Assembly: GCA_017871115.1 (NCBI GenBank)
Contig: JAFCIZ010000004.1
Coordinates: 124,001-188,000, forward strand
Length of the DNA: 64,000 nt
Source of the DNA: Cunninghamella blakesleeana
Lineage: Eukaryota; Mucoromycota; Mucoromycetes; Mucorales; Cunninghamellaceae
Reading direction: 5' to 3'
Shown: positions 47,198 to 57,259 of the stretch, piece after piece
Layout of the letters: each line of letters starts with the position of its first letter
How positions within the stretch are numbered: the stretch's first letter is position 1
Translations under genes and position numbers: made by a program
The notes under the pieces: generated by a model
Told to the model about the DNA's origin: nothing
Seen by the model: only the letters and a program-made list of their open reading frames with translations
The model's database searches: none

Positions 47198-47335
47198 TTT
47201 TTCTTTATCTTCTTTGAGTGAGTATGAGTGTAATTATAGCTTAAAGATAAAAGGGAGAGGAGGGTGGGAACAACCATTATCACTTACTCGTGTAATATGT
47301 TAAATACTTCATAAAGTATTCGTATTACATACTAT
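47020..47335. repeat. short inverted repeat pair (about 65 bases each)
   Basis: Positions about 47020-47085 and 47270-47335 are inverted copies. Each contains TAATACGAATACTTTATGAA, then GTATTTAACATATTACACGA, then GTAAGTGATAATGGTTGTT. They enclose one terminal repeat of the DIRS-like element. Relatives of the CGTGTAATATGTTAAATAC block also follow the CLP genes (51370 region and 55195-55240). Confidence 0.6.
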
Positions 47336-47684
47336 TACACTTCGTTTGTGATAATGGTTGTTGATCCAGAGTATAAGATATAATAAAAGAAAACAAATGT
47401 GATAGACAATTAAATGATTGTATCAATAATGAGATAACATATAATTGTAGTGTACAAATCAAAAATATTTGTATAGAAATATAGAATTATGTGTAGAAAG
47501 ATTTAAAGGGTCATATAACTATAACTGCATATTTAAATGTATTTAACCAAGTGTAAAGATGCATAAATGGGTCGGGTTGCTATTATAATAATCTGTGTTG
47601 AACCAAATATTTAATATGTATGTGTCTATAGCAGTGTATTGTTATATTCAAGTTGTAATGTATGTATATATCTCTTTATACATA

Positions 47685-47687
<3 letters not shown>

Positions 47688-47733
<46 letters not shown>
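47688..47733. repeat. 46-base poly(T) run (poly(A) on the element's sense strand)
   Basis: An uninterrupted homopolymer about 670 bases beyond the stop codon of the DIRS-like ORF, on its 3' side. Confidence 0.9.
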
Positions 47734-47734
<1 letters not shown>

Positions 47735-47999
47735 GAGATGATGATAGTGGTAAAATTAAACTACTTACTAATCCATATATATTTTCTTGGGTGATGATAG
47801 TGATAAAATAAACTACTTGTTAATTTATAAACATTGTTGATGTATATGAATTTTCTTGATTGTTGAGCTAAATATTGAAATACCTTGTAATAGTAGTAGC
47901 TCTACCCTAGTTGTCTCTATTAGTAGCTTTTGTCATTAATACGTATATCAATGGTGTAATTATACCAGTAACTCCATAGTGTAAAATAATAGTAGATCC

Positions 48000-48000
<1 letters not shown>

Positions 48001-48040
<40 letters not shown>
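48001..48040. repeat. 40-base poly(T) run (poly(A) on the element's sense strand)
   Basis: A second uninterrupted homopolymer about 365 bases beyond the stop codon of the DIRS-like ORF. The 1.1 kb from the first repeat pair to the ORF contains no other feature. Confidence 0.9.
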
Positions 48041-48041
<1 letters not shown>

Positions 48042-48405
48042 GCGAATAAACTTCCTAATAAATAATAAGTATATGTGAATTATTGTAGAATTGTATAATT
48101 TACTCTTCTATATGTTATTCTGATATCCTTTCTATGTATTTATGATGTTAGCTTATATTGCCATGTAGATCTATATTATTGTATATATTAATATTTCCTT
48201 TATAATTATTATTGTCGATGTATATGTATATGATTAATTCATCTTATCTTTAATATTCATTTGAATTAAAATAATGTAGTGAGAGCTGTTATATAATTTA
48301 ATTAGAATGTAGTTGAGCAAGTCGAATAAGTAGTGGTTGTATAACATATTTGAAAATCGATATAAAGAATAGACTATGTAATTATATATATCTATTTAAA
48401 TGTGA

Positions 48406-50757
48406 TTATGTAGGTTGATCAAGATCCCATGCTAACATTGTCCATCTATTATTCTTTTTTATAATATGATTATCTTCCTCATGATCTATTAAATGATGTT
48501 GTTGTAATATAATTGGTTGTTGTTGAGCAAGATTAGCTGCAATTGGATACCAAGGAGCTGAAGGCCAATTAGGTGTAATTAGCGTCGCAGATTGTGGAGA
48601 CTTTTGTAACCGTTGAAGTACTTGTAATATTAAATTCCAAGGTGGAGCTAAATATATTCTACCATTAATGTTTTTCCATGATATTGAAAATGCATTGGTT
48701 CCTGCTGCATCAGAATAATATTGATATGATATAAAATAAGTCGGAATTTTTGAATTTTTTGGTGAGGCAAACAAGTCTACTACATGAGGTCCCCAAAGGT
48801 TATCGAGCCAATTAAAAGTACGTTGAGGAATAGACCATTCAATTTGATCATGGAGCTGTCTTGAAGGTGCATCAGCCGGATTAAGTTTTGAAGGTACATA
48901 TAGAGTAGATAATTCAACATTATTACTAAAACAATATTTCCAAATGTCCATAGCTAAATTATTGAGTTTTTTAGAACGTGTACCACCAAACTTATAAATA
49001 TATGACATAGCTGATAAATTATCAATACATATTTGAAAGTGAAGATGACTATCGTTTATATGTAATTGTTTTTGATGTTGCCATTGTATGGCTTTTTTAA
49101 CTACAAGGAGCTCTTTATAATTTATGTGTTCATGTATTACGGAAGGTGACCATTTTCCACTTAGGTTACCATTATCCGAAACGATTCCCCATCCATCGTT
49201 TGAAGCATCAGTAAAAATTTGTAAAGGTGATTGTTGTATAATATTTCTTCCATTCCATTTTAATAATTGAGATATCCACCAAGTAAGCTCTTGTTTCATA
49301 TGTTGATTAATTGGAACTAAATGATCGGTAGATTTTTTACGATACATATTAAGTTGTTGGATTAGTCGTCTAGTTCGAAATTTAGCCTGAATATTTCCCA
49401 TAAAAGTTGCTAATGCTGTACCAATAAAACTTGATAATAATCTCCATGTTGTTGATGTTTTATATAGTAACTTATAGGCTAAACGTCTGATGGATCTTAT
49501 CTTCTTGCCAGGCACCGTAAGTGTCATGTCCATTGTATTAATTGTCATACCTAGATGATCTATCTTTTGAGTTGGTGTAAGTTGCGATTTTTTGTCATTG
49601 ATTAACCATCCCATTTGCTTCATTTTATCATGAACCAGTTGAGTATGTAATATTGATTTTTCGCGCGTTGGAGCCATAATAAGAATGTCATCCAGATATG
49701 CTGTGATTCTAATACCTTGTTTACGTGCCCAATGTAATAAAGGTTTAACTACCTTTGTAAATACCCAAGGTGATAATGCCAAACCAAAAGGTAAGACTTT
49801 ATATTGATACAGTTGTTGTTTCCACATAAATCGTAAATAATTACGTGATGTTACATCAATAGGGATATGGTGAAAGGCATCTTGAAGATCAATGGATGTG
49901 AGATAATCATTAGGTTGAAGCAGAGAAGATATCATTTGTAAAGTTTCCATTTTGAAATGACGTTGAGGTAGGTATTCATTTAAACGACGTAGATTGAGAA
50001 CTGGTCTTAAACCTCCATCTTTTTTTGGTATAACGAAAAGATTTGAGATAAAGCCGAATGAACGATCGTTGACATGTTCAATAGCATTTTTTAATAGTAG
50101 GGTGTTTATTTCTTTATCTATCACACTAATAGAAGTAGTCGAAAGTTGATTTATTCCATAAGGTTGATTAACTTTTAGTGTCAAAGGCGGTGGATAATTG
50201 AAATAAAGTTTGAATCCATTACGTATAACTTTAAAGAGCCATGGGTGTAAAGGTTCTTGTAAAATAGAAGACCACAAGGAAGCAAATGAAGATAGACGCC
50301 CTCCTACTATATTTTCTGGTAATGCATTTTCAGTAAAATAATTAAAACCATTATTAGATACCGATGATGAATAGCTATCGTGTGTTAAACTAGAGTTGAA
50401 GGTGTTGTTATAATTTTTTCTATACGAACTTCGTCGTTTATTATTTATGTGATATGATGCTGAACACTTATATTTTAATCTTTTAGATTTTTTATTTTTT
50501 GTAAACTGTTGTAAATAGCGATATATCTCTAAGTATTTATGAAATTCGTCGGGGGGAACTAAATAATTATCTTCCGAACTTCTAGTATATATAGCTTTTC
50601 TTTTTCTCCTTAACAGTGCTGTGTTAAGAGTAGATTGTTTATCCCAAAAGTTAACAGTGGCTGAATTAGTTGATAACGGAGATTTATTTAACTTATCAAG
50701 AAATTGTGGTAGCCAAGGAGGAATATCATTACTATTATCAACAGGATCTTTATTCAT
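48406..50757 (-). CDS. DIRS-type reverse transcriptase / RNase H / methyltransferase-like polyprotein
   Basis: An intact 783-residue ORF. Reverse transcriptase motifs: FVIPKKDGGLRPVLNLRRLN at 241-260, SIDLQDAFHHIPI with the first catalytic Asp near 290, VLPFGLALSP at 321-330 and the active site YLDD at 354-357. RNase H: IFTDASNDGWGI at 514-525, a Glu in NYKELLVVKKA near 549, CIDNLSAMSYI near 577 and the final NPADAPS near 625. The C-terminal 130 residues, with WGPHVVDLFASPKNSKIPTY and APPWNLILQVL, correspond to the methyltransferase-like domain usual in DIRS elements. The order RT, RH, MT and absence of integrase or protease distinguish it from gypsy elements. The N-terminal 140 residues are basic and Ser/Asn-rich. 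It is intact enough to have been recently active. Confidence 0.92.
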   Translation of the reverse strand: MNKDPVDNSNDIPPWLPQFLDKLNKSPLSTNSATVNFWDKQSTLNTALLRRKRKAIYTRSSEDNYLVPPDEFHKYLEIYRYLQQFTKNKKSKRLKYKCSASYHINNKRRSSYRKNYNNTFNSSLTHDSYSSSVSNNGFNYFTENALPENIVGGRLSSFASLWSSILQEPLHPWLFKVIRNGFKLYFNYPPPLTLKVNQPYGINQLSTTSISVIDKEINTLLLKNAIEHVNDRSFGFISNLFVIPKKDGGLRPVLNLRRLNEYLPQRHFKMETLQMISSLLQPNDYLTSIDLQDAFHHIPIDVTSRNYLRFMWKQQLYQYKVLPFGLALSPWVFTKVVKPLLHWARKQGIRITAYLDDILIMAPTREKSILHTQLVHDKMKQMGWLINDKKSQLTPTQKIDHLGMTINTMDMTLTVPGKKIRSIRRLAYKLLYKTSTTWRLLSSFIGTALATFMGNIQAKFRTRRLIQQLNMYRKKSTDHLVPINQHMKQELTWWISQLLKWNGRNIIQQSPLQIFTDASNDGWGIVSDNGNLSGKWSPSVIHEHINYKELLVVKKAIQWQHQKQLHINDSHLHFQICIDNLSAMSYIYKFGGTRSKKLNNLAMDIWKYCFSNNVELSTLYVPSKLNPADAPSRQLHDQIEWSIPQRTFNWLDNLWGPHVVDLFASPKNSKIPTYFISYQYYSDAAGTNAFSISWKNINGRIYLAPPWNLILQVLQRLQKSPQSATLITPNWPSAPWYPIAANLAQQQPIILQQHHLIDHEEDNHIIKKNNRWTMLAWDLDQPT

Positions 50758-50833
50758 TATGAGAATAGTACCCAGACGGTAGATACCAGGTGCATAAGTA
50801 CAAAGTTCGAACGAAAAGAAGATAAAGAAAAAA

Positions 50834-50867
<34 letters not shown>

Positions 50868-51503
50868 TTTATATATTTTATTTTATATTTTCTAATTTTA
50901 AACTCAGTGCAAAGTTCGATTTAATAAATAAAGAATGATTACAACAACCATTATCACAAACGAAGTGTAATAAATTAAATAAAATATTTAAATTAAAGCT
51001 TCTTTTAATAAGATCTAATATTATAAATTACAGCGCTTTATATATCGTTAATATATTGATATAAAATAAATAAACATGATCAATTTGATAAAAATCAAAA
51101 TTAAAAAGGCTTATATTCCTTTGATGAAAATTAGGGATATATACTATAGCTTAATATGTAAACTACATCCATCTTGTATACAATTATTCAAGTTATGCTT
51201 GTTCATATTTTTTTCATCTCTTAATATAGATACATATTTTATCATTAATGATGAGTCAATTTTTTTTTTTTTTAATTTTAAATGTTTTTTAAACTAAATA
51301 TATTTATTATAATTTTTTATTTTAATTAATAAGGTTCATATTATGAAATACTATTAATTTATAAAGTATTCAACACATTACGCGATTAAATAGTAATGAT
51401 TACTTATCAGTTATTTGCTTTATTTATTACGAAATATTACTTGATTAAAATTAAATATTTAAGGTAAATAAAGTTTAAAAAGTTAAAAGAAGGTAATTTA
51501 TTT

Positions 51504-51851
51504 TTACCATCTGCTACCGCATCCATCACCATCCATCACTGAAGTTCCTGCAGGGCCAAAAGAGATACTATTCACCCACATTGCGTTCTTTACTGATTGA
51601 CCTTGATAAACTTGTTGGTAATTTCCTGTACAGTCTGTTGTTGAGAACAATTTCAAAATACCACTTTGGTCATAGTTTATTTCTTCTGTTCTTGTTCCAC
51701 TCATGCATGCACACACTCTTTTGGTTGAGGTGCTTGTAAGGAATTTGCAAGCTCCACCAGAACAATAAGGAACGTCATAAAAAACAGCACTAACAGCGAT
51801 TGAATAACCGGATACAACCAAAAACAAAAATACTAAATTGTTTAAATTCAT
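51504..51851 (-). CDS. small secreted cysteine-containing protein, CLP copy B
   Basis: A 115-residue inverted copy of the protein at 45642. The signal peptide, six cysteines, and LFSTTDCTGNYQQ block are unchanged. It differs at GACKFLTSTSTK and AMWVNSIS. At the protein level it is closer to copy C (54729) than to copy A, although its flanks pair with copy A in the palindrome. This may reflect gene conversion or a duplication order different from what the flanks suggest. The motif GATGGCTCCTATAGT (plus strand 51855-51869) lies directly before its start codon. Confidence 0.8.
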   Translation of the reverse strand: MNLNNLVFLFLVVSGYSIAVSAVFYDVPYCSGGACKFLTSTSTKRVCACMSGTRTEEINYDQSGILKLFSTTDCTGNYQQVYQGQSVKNAMWVNSISFGPAGTSVMDGDGCGSRW

Positions 51852-52044
51852 ATTGATGGCTCCTATAGTAATAATAAAATAAAAAGTAAAATAAAAAATA
51901 AATAATAAAAAAAAATACTTCCTTTTAAACTTTTAAAATTTAATTTTAAGTAGTGTTTTGTAGCCAACAAATTTTGATGGTACACAAAGTATTACGTTCC
52001 ATGAATTGTATCTTAGTGACACCTATCAATTTAAATAATATTTT

Positions 52045-52225
52045 AATATACATAATTAGCAATCATTCCTTAATATAATAATGATCGTGTGTTCCTTCGC
52101 CACATTTTATTCTGATCAACACATATAAACAATACTATATCATACAGGATTAGTAATCATTCCTTAATATAACAACGATCGATATTCCTTTGTCATACTT
52201 TATTCTGATCAACATGTACATTTGT
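52045..52225 (-). repeat. two-unit upstream tandem repeat of CLP copy B
   Basis: Inverted counterpart of 45279-45465, with the same GATCGT-type word and TTAAGGAATGATT in each unit. One unit reads CGATCGTT where copy A reads TGATCATT. Confidence 0.6.
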
Positions 52226-52539
52226 TATTATGAACTCCTTGTTGATATATATATATATTCATATAACTCCATTATTACAAGAATTACTTCTTTATTATAT
52301 TTTATATAATATACTAAGATTTATCAGCTTCTGTTCTTTAATAATTATCGTATTTACTTCTAGTGTTCTTTTATCTTGGCCTTATTTAATATATTCATCT
52401 TCCCTTGGTTTTTTAAGTGATATCGAACTGTCTTCTAGACTTGGTCTTATTCACATTTATAGTATTGTGATTTTGGTAAGATGTATTATTATAAAATTGA
52501 GGAATGAGAAATTGAAGTTGTATTTTTAATAAATAAAAG

Positions 52540-53830
52540 AGTTCTGGTAAACAATCAAGTATACTTTATAAGCATAATAGTTTAAATATAAGAAAATAGA
52601 TAAATTAAATTAAAGAAGTACTACAAAATAAGCAAGACTAAAAAAAATAAAAGTATGCAAAAATAAATATAGTTAGTATAAAAATTTAAATGATTTAAAC
52701 CAAAAAGAACAAAAGTACTCAAACATATAAATACAATAAAATCAAATAAAGAGAATATATAAAATAAAAATCATTTCAGTAATTTGTCTAAATATGGAAG
52801 GTTTAACCAGACTATAACAGATGTTTTGGATATGTATAGTGGCGCTTTGTGATTTCTTGGTTAATATTTATTTTCGAAATGAAAAATGAGTAATAAGAAC
52901 TATATTTGAATAGAATGACTTATATAAAGAATAAAAATATATAAAGCAAAATAAACTTAAAGATATATAATAAAATAAGCAGCAAATGAATTTAAGGGTA
53001 GTAATCAAAAATAAAATATTTTTCATTTTCTTTTTGCTTTCTTTTTTTTTTTTCTTTTTCAAATTATTAAATAAAAAATATTTTATTTTTGATTGCTGTC
53101 CTTAAAATTCACTTTCCGCTTATTTTATTATATATGTTTTTATTCTTTATTGTTATTTAGACATAAGTATACAAAATAAGAAATATGATTTCCCCTCCCA
53201 TCTCTTCCCACAAATAATAATTCTCGCTTAATTCAGATCAAAAAAATAATATATATATATATATATAAATTTAATTTATATATATTTTCGCTGACTATAA
53301 ATAAAGAAGATAATCAATCAATCATATTTTTTATTTTGTATTCGAATGTCTCAAGAAATTCTGTTAGAATTTATTTCGACACATGAATATTAAATTATTC
53401 TACTTAAAAAAATGAAGTAGCACTTACAGATACTTTTTTATTCAAATATAGTTCTTATTACTCATTTTTCATTTCGAAAATAAATATTAACCAAGAAATC
53501 ACAAAGCGCCACTATACATATCCAAAACATCTGTTATAGTCTGGTTAAACCTTCCATATTTAGACAAATTACTGAAATGATTTTTATTTTATATATTCTC
53601 TTTATTTGATTTTATTGTATTTATATGTTTGAGTACTTTTGTTCTTTTTGGTTTAAATCATTTAAATTTTTATACTAACTATATTTATTTTTGCATACTT
53701 TTATTTTTTTTAGTCTTGCTTATTTTGTAGTACTTCTTTAATTTAATTTATCTATTTTCTTATATTTAAACTATTATGCATATAAAGTATACTTGATTGT
53801 TTACCAAAGCTCTTTTATTTATTAAAAATA
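52540..53830. repeat. second inverted repeat (arms about 52540-52925 and 53440-53830)
   Basis: The left arm extends the outer end of the palindrome and is itself inverted at 53440-53830. Shared blocks include TTTCGAAATGAAAAATGAGT, TTGGTTAATATTTATTTTCG, CACAAAGCGCCACTATACAT, CCAAAACATCTGTTATAGTC and TGGTTAAACCTTCCATATTT. The spacer of about 515 bases holds a smaller hairpin. Confidence 0.8.
52964..53132. repeat. hairpin-forming inverted repeat (about 65-base arms)
   Basis: Left arm about 52964-53030 (ATAATAAAATAAGCAGCAAA, then TGAATTTAAGGGTAGTAATC, then AAAAATAAAATATTTTTCA) pairs with right arm about 53065-53132. It lies at the centre of the 52540-53830 inverted repeat, so the whole segment is a near-symmetrical palindrome. 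Confidence 0.7.
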
Positions 53831-54380
53831 AGTAGAAATAAGCTTATTTTATTTTAAAATTTATTTAATTAAAATATATATGCCCCAGTTATTAATGGTT
53901 TGAATTATTAAATATAAATTATGGCTGTAATGTTTATACTTGGCTTGATGTAAAGTAACAAAGTTGGTTTATAAGGAAATGGTTATATTTACCAATTTTC
54001 AATGATCTAATGAAATTACGGATTATCTAAAATATATTACACTTCATTTATAATAATAGCCGCTACCAATTATTTTCTTTATATTATAATTAGAATCATC
54101 ATCACCATTAATAAAGTCTCCAACTTCATTATCAATACTATGAATGCGAATAGGACAAAATTTAGAATACAGTTCGATATCACTTAAAAAACCAAGGGAA
54201 GATGAATATATTAAATAAGATCAAACTAGAAGAAGGCTAGAAATATATACGATAACTATTAAAGAATAGAAGCCAGTAAAACATAGTATATTATATAAAA
54301 GATGATAAAGAATCGACTCTTATAATAATAGAGTTAAATGAATATATATGTCAAAAAGGAATCCGTAATAACAAACATAT
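53830..54380. other. AT-rich flank and diverged third copy of palindrome sequence
   Basis: 54110-54330 is a diverged copy of the segment found at 44985-45190 and 52270-52500 (the AGTTCGATATCACTTAAAAA block and AACCAAG-GAAGATGAATATA block). 53830-54110 contains a degenerate TACACTTCATTTATAATAAT block related to the DIRS-like terminal sequence. No gene is seen. Confidence 0.5.
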
Positions 54381-54382
54381 AT

Positions 54383-54550
54383 GTTGGTTGGAATAAAGTA
54401 TGACAAAGGAACACACGATCGTTATTATATTAAGGAACGATTAATAATCCTGTACGATGTAGTATTATTTTTAAGTGTTAGCCGAAAAAAAGTGTGGCGA
54501 AGGAACGTTTGATCATTATATTAAGGAATAATTGCTAATTCTGTATGATA
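54383..54550 (+). repeat. two-unit upstream tandem repeat of CLP copy C
   Basis: A more diverged version of 45279-45465 (GTTGG-TGGAATAAAGTATGA start, AAGGAACACACGATCGTTAT, then GTTAGCCGAAAAAAAGTGTG). It is the best match to the element upstream of the secreted-protein gene at 12639. Confidence 0.55.
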
Positions 54551-54728
54551 CAGTACTATTTAAATTGATAGGTGACACTAAGATATAATCCATGAAACGT
54601 GATACTTTGTGAATCATTACGTTTTATTTTTTACGAAATATTACTTAAAATTAAATTTTAAAAATTTAAAGGAAGTTTTTTTATTTTTTATGTTTTAAAT
54701 TTTTTCTATTATTACAGGAGCTACCAAT

Positions 54729-55079
54729 ATGAATTTAAACAATTTAGTATTTTTGTTTTTGGTTGTATCCGGTTATTCAATCGCTGTTAGTGCTGTTTTT
54801 TATGACGTTCCTTATTGTTCTGGTGGAGCTTGCCAGTTTCTTACAAGCTCCTCAACCAAAAGAGTATGTGCATGCATGAGTGGAACAAGAACAGAAGAAA
54901 TAAACTATGACCAAAGTGGTATTTTGAAATTGTTCTCAACAACAGACTGTACAGGAAATTACCAACAAGTTTATCAAGGTCAATCAGTAAAGAACGCAAT
55001 GTGGGTGAATAGTATCTCTTTTGGCCCTGCAGGAACTTCAGTGATGGATGGTGATGGATGCGGTAGCAGATGGATGTAA
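54729..55079 (+). CDS. small secreted cysteine-containing protein, CLP copy C
   Basis: A 116-residue third copy of the family, with the same signal peptide and six cysteines. It differs from copy B by only a few residues (GACQFLTSSSTK) and has an extra C-terminal Met before the stop. Flanking homology to the other copies runs from about 54110 to 55250, so the whole cassette, including the upstream tandem repeat and the downstream AGTAATATTTCGTAATAAAT block, was duplicated. Its 5' motif is ATTACAGGAGCTACC at 54711-54725. Confidence 0.8.
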   Translation: MNLNNLVFLFLVVSGYSIAVSAVFYDVPYCSGGACQFLTSSSTKRVCACMSGTRTEEINYDQSGILKLFSTTDCTGNYQQVYQGQSVKNAMWVNSISFGPAGTSVMDGDGCGSRWM

Positions 55080-55249
55080 ATTTTTTTTTCCTTCTTTTAA
55101 CTTTTAAAACTTTATTTATCTTAAATATTTAACTTTAATCAAGTAATATTTCGTAATAAATAAAGCAAACAACTGATAAGTAATCATTACTATTTGATCG
55201 TGTAATATGTTAAATACCTCGTAAAATATTTGTATTACATAATATAATT

Positions 55250-57060
55250 GTTGATCATTATCTGATTATATAATTTAGTTTATGCATTAATATATTTATT
55301 TTCTCCCTATTTATTTTGTTTAACCTCGCCGAAGCTATACCTGCTTATAAAATAAGGTAATGATGTTCACTGGAAACTATATAGCATTTTAAATTATTTA
55401 CCTTTTTAAAAATTATAAAAGAGAATTATATTTTATAAACAGCTAACAAAAGCCATGACAAAACGATAAAATGGAGCCATACTTTATAAACAATAATAAA
55501 AATCCATAACAGTTCTTTTTACTATTTTAACAAGAATAACTCTTACCAATGCTGACCAAGCTGAAGAAGTTGGCGGCGATTGATTTTTTTTCATAATTTA
55601 AGTTCTACAACCTTTTTCCTATAACTTCTTTTCTCTTTCTTTTTTTTTTTACCTTGCAAGTTTTTAAATAATATTTTATATAATAATCTACTCTCTGACT
55701 TTTAAATTCATTTGCATATACTTTTGAATTTTTTTAAATATTTTATTTTATCTTATCTTTTTATATTTTTTTACTTTTACAATATATTAAGTCGCTCTAC
55801 TTATAAAACAAGAACTTATGCATACTGGAATTATCTTATTTATAATCAATATTGTTATGAAGTGGGTGCGACTCGAGTATCTTACAAAATAGTTAACAAT
55901 TATTTGAAGTTTTATTACTTTTATTCTTATTATAACTAGTATTCACATTTATATTTATATTTATTTATTTATTATTATTATTACTATTTATTATTTTTTT
56001 GGTTTTATCTTTTTCTCTCTTCTCAGGAGAAGAACTTGTTAACTTTTTTTCTCATCTCAGGAGAAGAAAATGATAACCTTATTTTTATTTTTTTCTATAT
56101 AAGTACTCAACCATTTTATTTTATTTTTGAAAAATCAGTTAATTTTGAATAAAGAAAGATTTTTATATATTAAATTCTTTTAACTCATCTTTTTAGCTAA
56201 AGATTATTTTTATTTTATATTAATATTGTTGATTACTATCCAATATTACTTTATATTATTTTATTATAATAATCGTTGATCTTTATCCGATATTATATTA
56301 TATTTTATTTTAATTTTATTACTTTGTCTATATAATTGTTGATCTTTATCCAATTATATAATTTATTTTATTTTTATTTTAAACTATCAATCTAAACTAA
56401 GTTGTATCTACTGTCGACAATGGTGATACCAATGGCGCTCCTTAAATTAGGTGCTGCTTTTTGGGGTAGCTACACCTGGAGTAGCCGCACCTGGAGTAGC
56501 CGCACCTGGAGTGGCCACTCCATACGATAGTCACTTCCATCTCTTTTCCCTACTCTTGATATACTTTAAATAATTTTTTAGTTTTTTTTAAATATAAATA
56601 GAACCAATTTTTTTCTCTTTCTTTCTCTTAAATTTTCAAATTTTTATAATAAATTATTATCTACTAAATAATTATTGAACTTGTCCACTTTATAAAACAA
56701 ACTTTTATAATTCTAATTTTTTTTTTTTATTTCAGCTTACTATAACATATTCTATTATTGAATCTATCTATTTTAACAAATTATTTTATTTTTATTTTAT
56801 TTTTACTTTATAATATTTCATATTATTATATACTATTTTATTTTATAATATTTATTCACTTAAATATTTTATACTACTGATCTCAATCATTTAAACTCTT
56901 TACTACTATTTTACTCGGCGGTCATTAAACTTTTGCTTTAATCCTGCTTATATTTTACTTATAATCTTTATTTTATTTCATTTATTTTTTTTAATTTTAT
57001 TTTATTTTTTTTAATTTTTTTATTCCTTTATATTAAGTCGTTCTACTGTTAGCAATAATG
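55250..57060. repeat. array of diverged LTR fragments
   Basis: There are several partial copies of the gypsy LTR. The TTAAGTCGCTCTACTTATAA block at 55787 matches 57055 and 57654. The CTTTCTCTTAAATTTTCAAA, ATAATAAATTATTATCTACT and AATTATTGAACTTGTCCACT blocks at 56618-56695 match 57270-57350. A TATAAATAG box lies at 56593-56601. A block at 55345-55375 resembles TATAAAACAGG-ACTGGTGCTCACTGG. The short open frame at 55712-55939 is not credible. Confidence 0.55.
56465..56521. repeat. GC-rich 15-base tandem repeat in an old LTR
   Basis: The units CTGGAGTAGCCGCAC (twice) with degenerate flanking units are strikingly GC-rich against the AT-rich background. They occupy the same position upstream of TATAAATAG as the array at 57106-57192. 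Confidence 0.75.
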
Positions 57061-57105
57061 CTCTTTAATATTTTTCTTTCCTTTTTTGGGCCTGATTTTG
57101 TGTTA

Positions 57106-57192
57106 CTGGTGCCATGACTCCAGAACCATAACTCCAGTGCCATGACACCGGTGCTATGACTCCAGCGTCATGACTCCAGCGTCATGACTCCA
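57106..57192. repeat. GC-rich 14-15-base tandem repeat in the LTR
   Basis: About six units of the form GTGCCATGACTCCA/GCGTCATGACTCCA. The reverse complement (CTGGAGTCATGGCAC) resembles the unit at 56465-56521 (CTGGAGTAGCCGCAC), so the two arrays are related but run in opposite directions. Confidence 0.75.
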
Positions 57193-57250
57193 AACTTTAT
57201 TTTATCTCTCCTCACTCTCATAAATTTTTATTTTTTTTTTTTTTTTTTAG

Positions 57251-57259
57251 TATAAATAG
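57251..57259 (+). promoter_or_regulatory. TATA box of the LTR promoter
   Basis: TATAAATAG follows a T-run and precedes the most conserved LTR block. The same box is found in the older LTR copy at 56593-56601. Confidence 0.5.

Larger units (their letters stand above)
47085..50972 (-). mobile_element. DIRS-like retroelement fragment bounded by inverted repeats
   Basis: The terminal repeats are at about 47085-47215 and, inverted, 50816-50972: AATCATTCTTTATTTATTAA, then TCGAACTTTGCACTGAGTTT, then an A/T run and TTCTTTATCTTCTTT. DIRS elements typically have inverted terminal repeats rather than direct LTRs. Between them lies one long minus-strand ORF with reverse transcriptase, RNase H and a methyltransferase-like segment. 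No tyrosine recombinase ORF or Gag-like ORF is present, so this copy is incomplete. Confidence 0.7.
51022..52768. repeat. right arm of the large inverted repeat carrying the CLP cassette
   Basis: Reverse complement of 44695-46473. The two arms are separated by about 4.55 kb, of which about 3.9 kb is the DIRS-like fragment. Differences between arms are scattered substitutions and simple-repeat length changes. Confidence 0.85.

Noticed and set aside
57106..57192. Regularly repeated GC-rich units considered as a CRISPR-like array
   Set aside because: Units are contiguous tandem repeats without spacers, inside a eukaryotic LTR.
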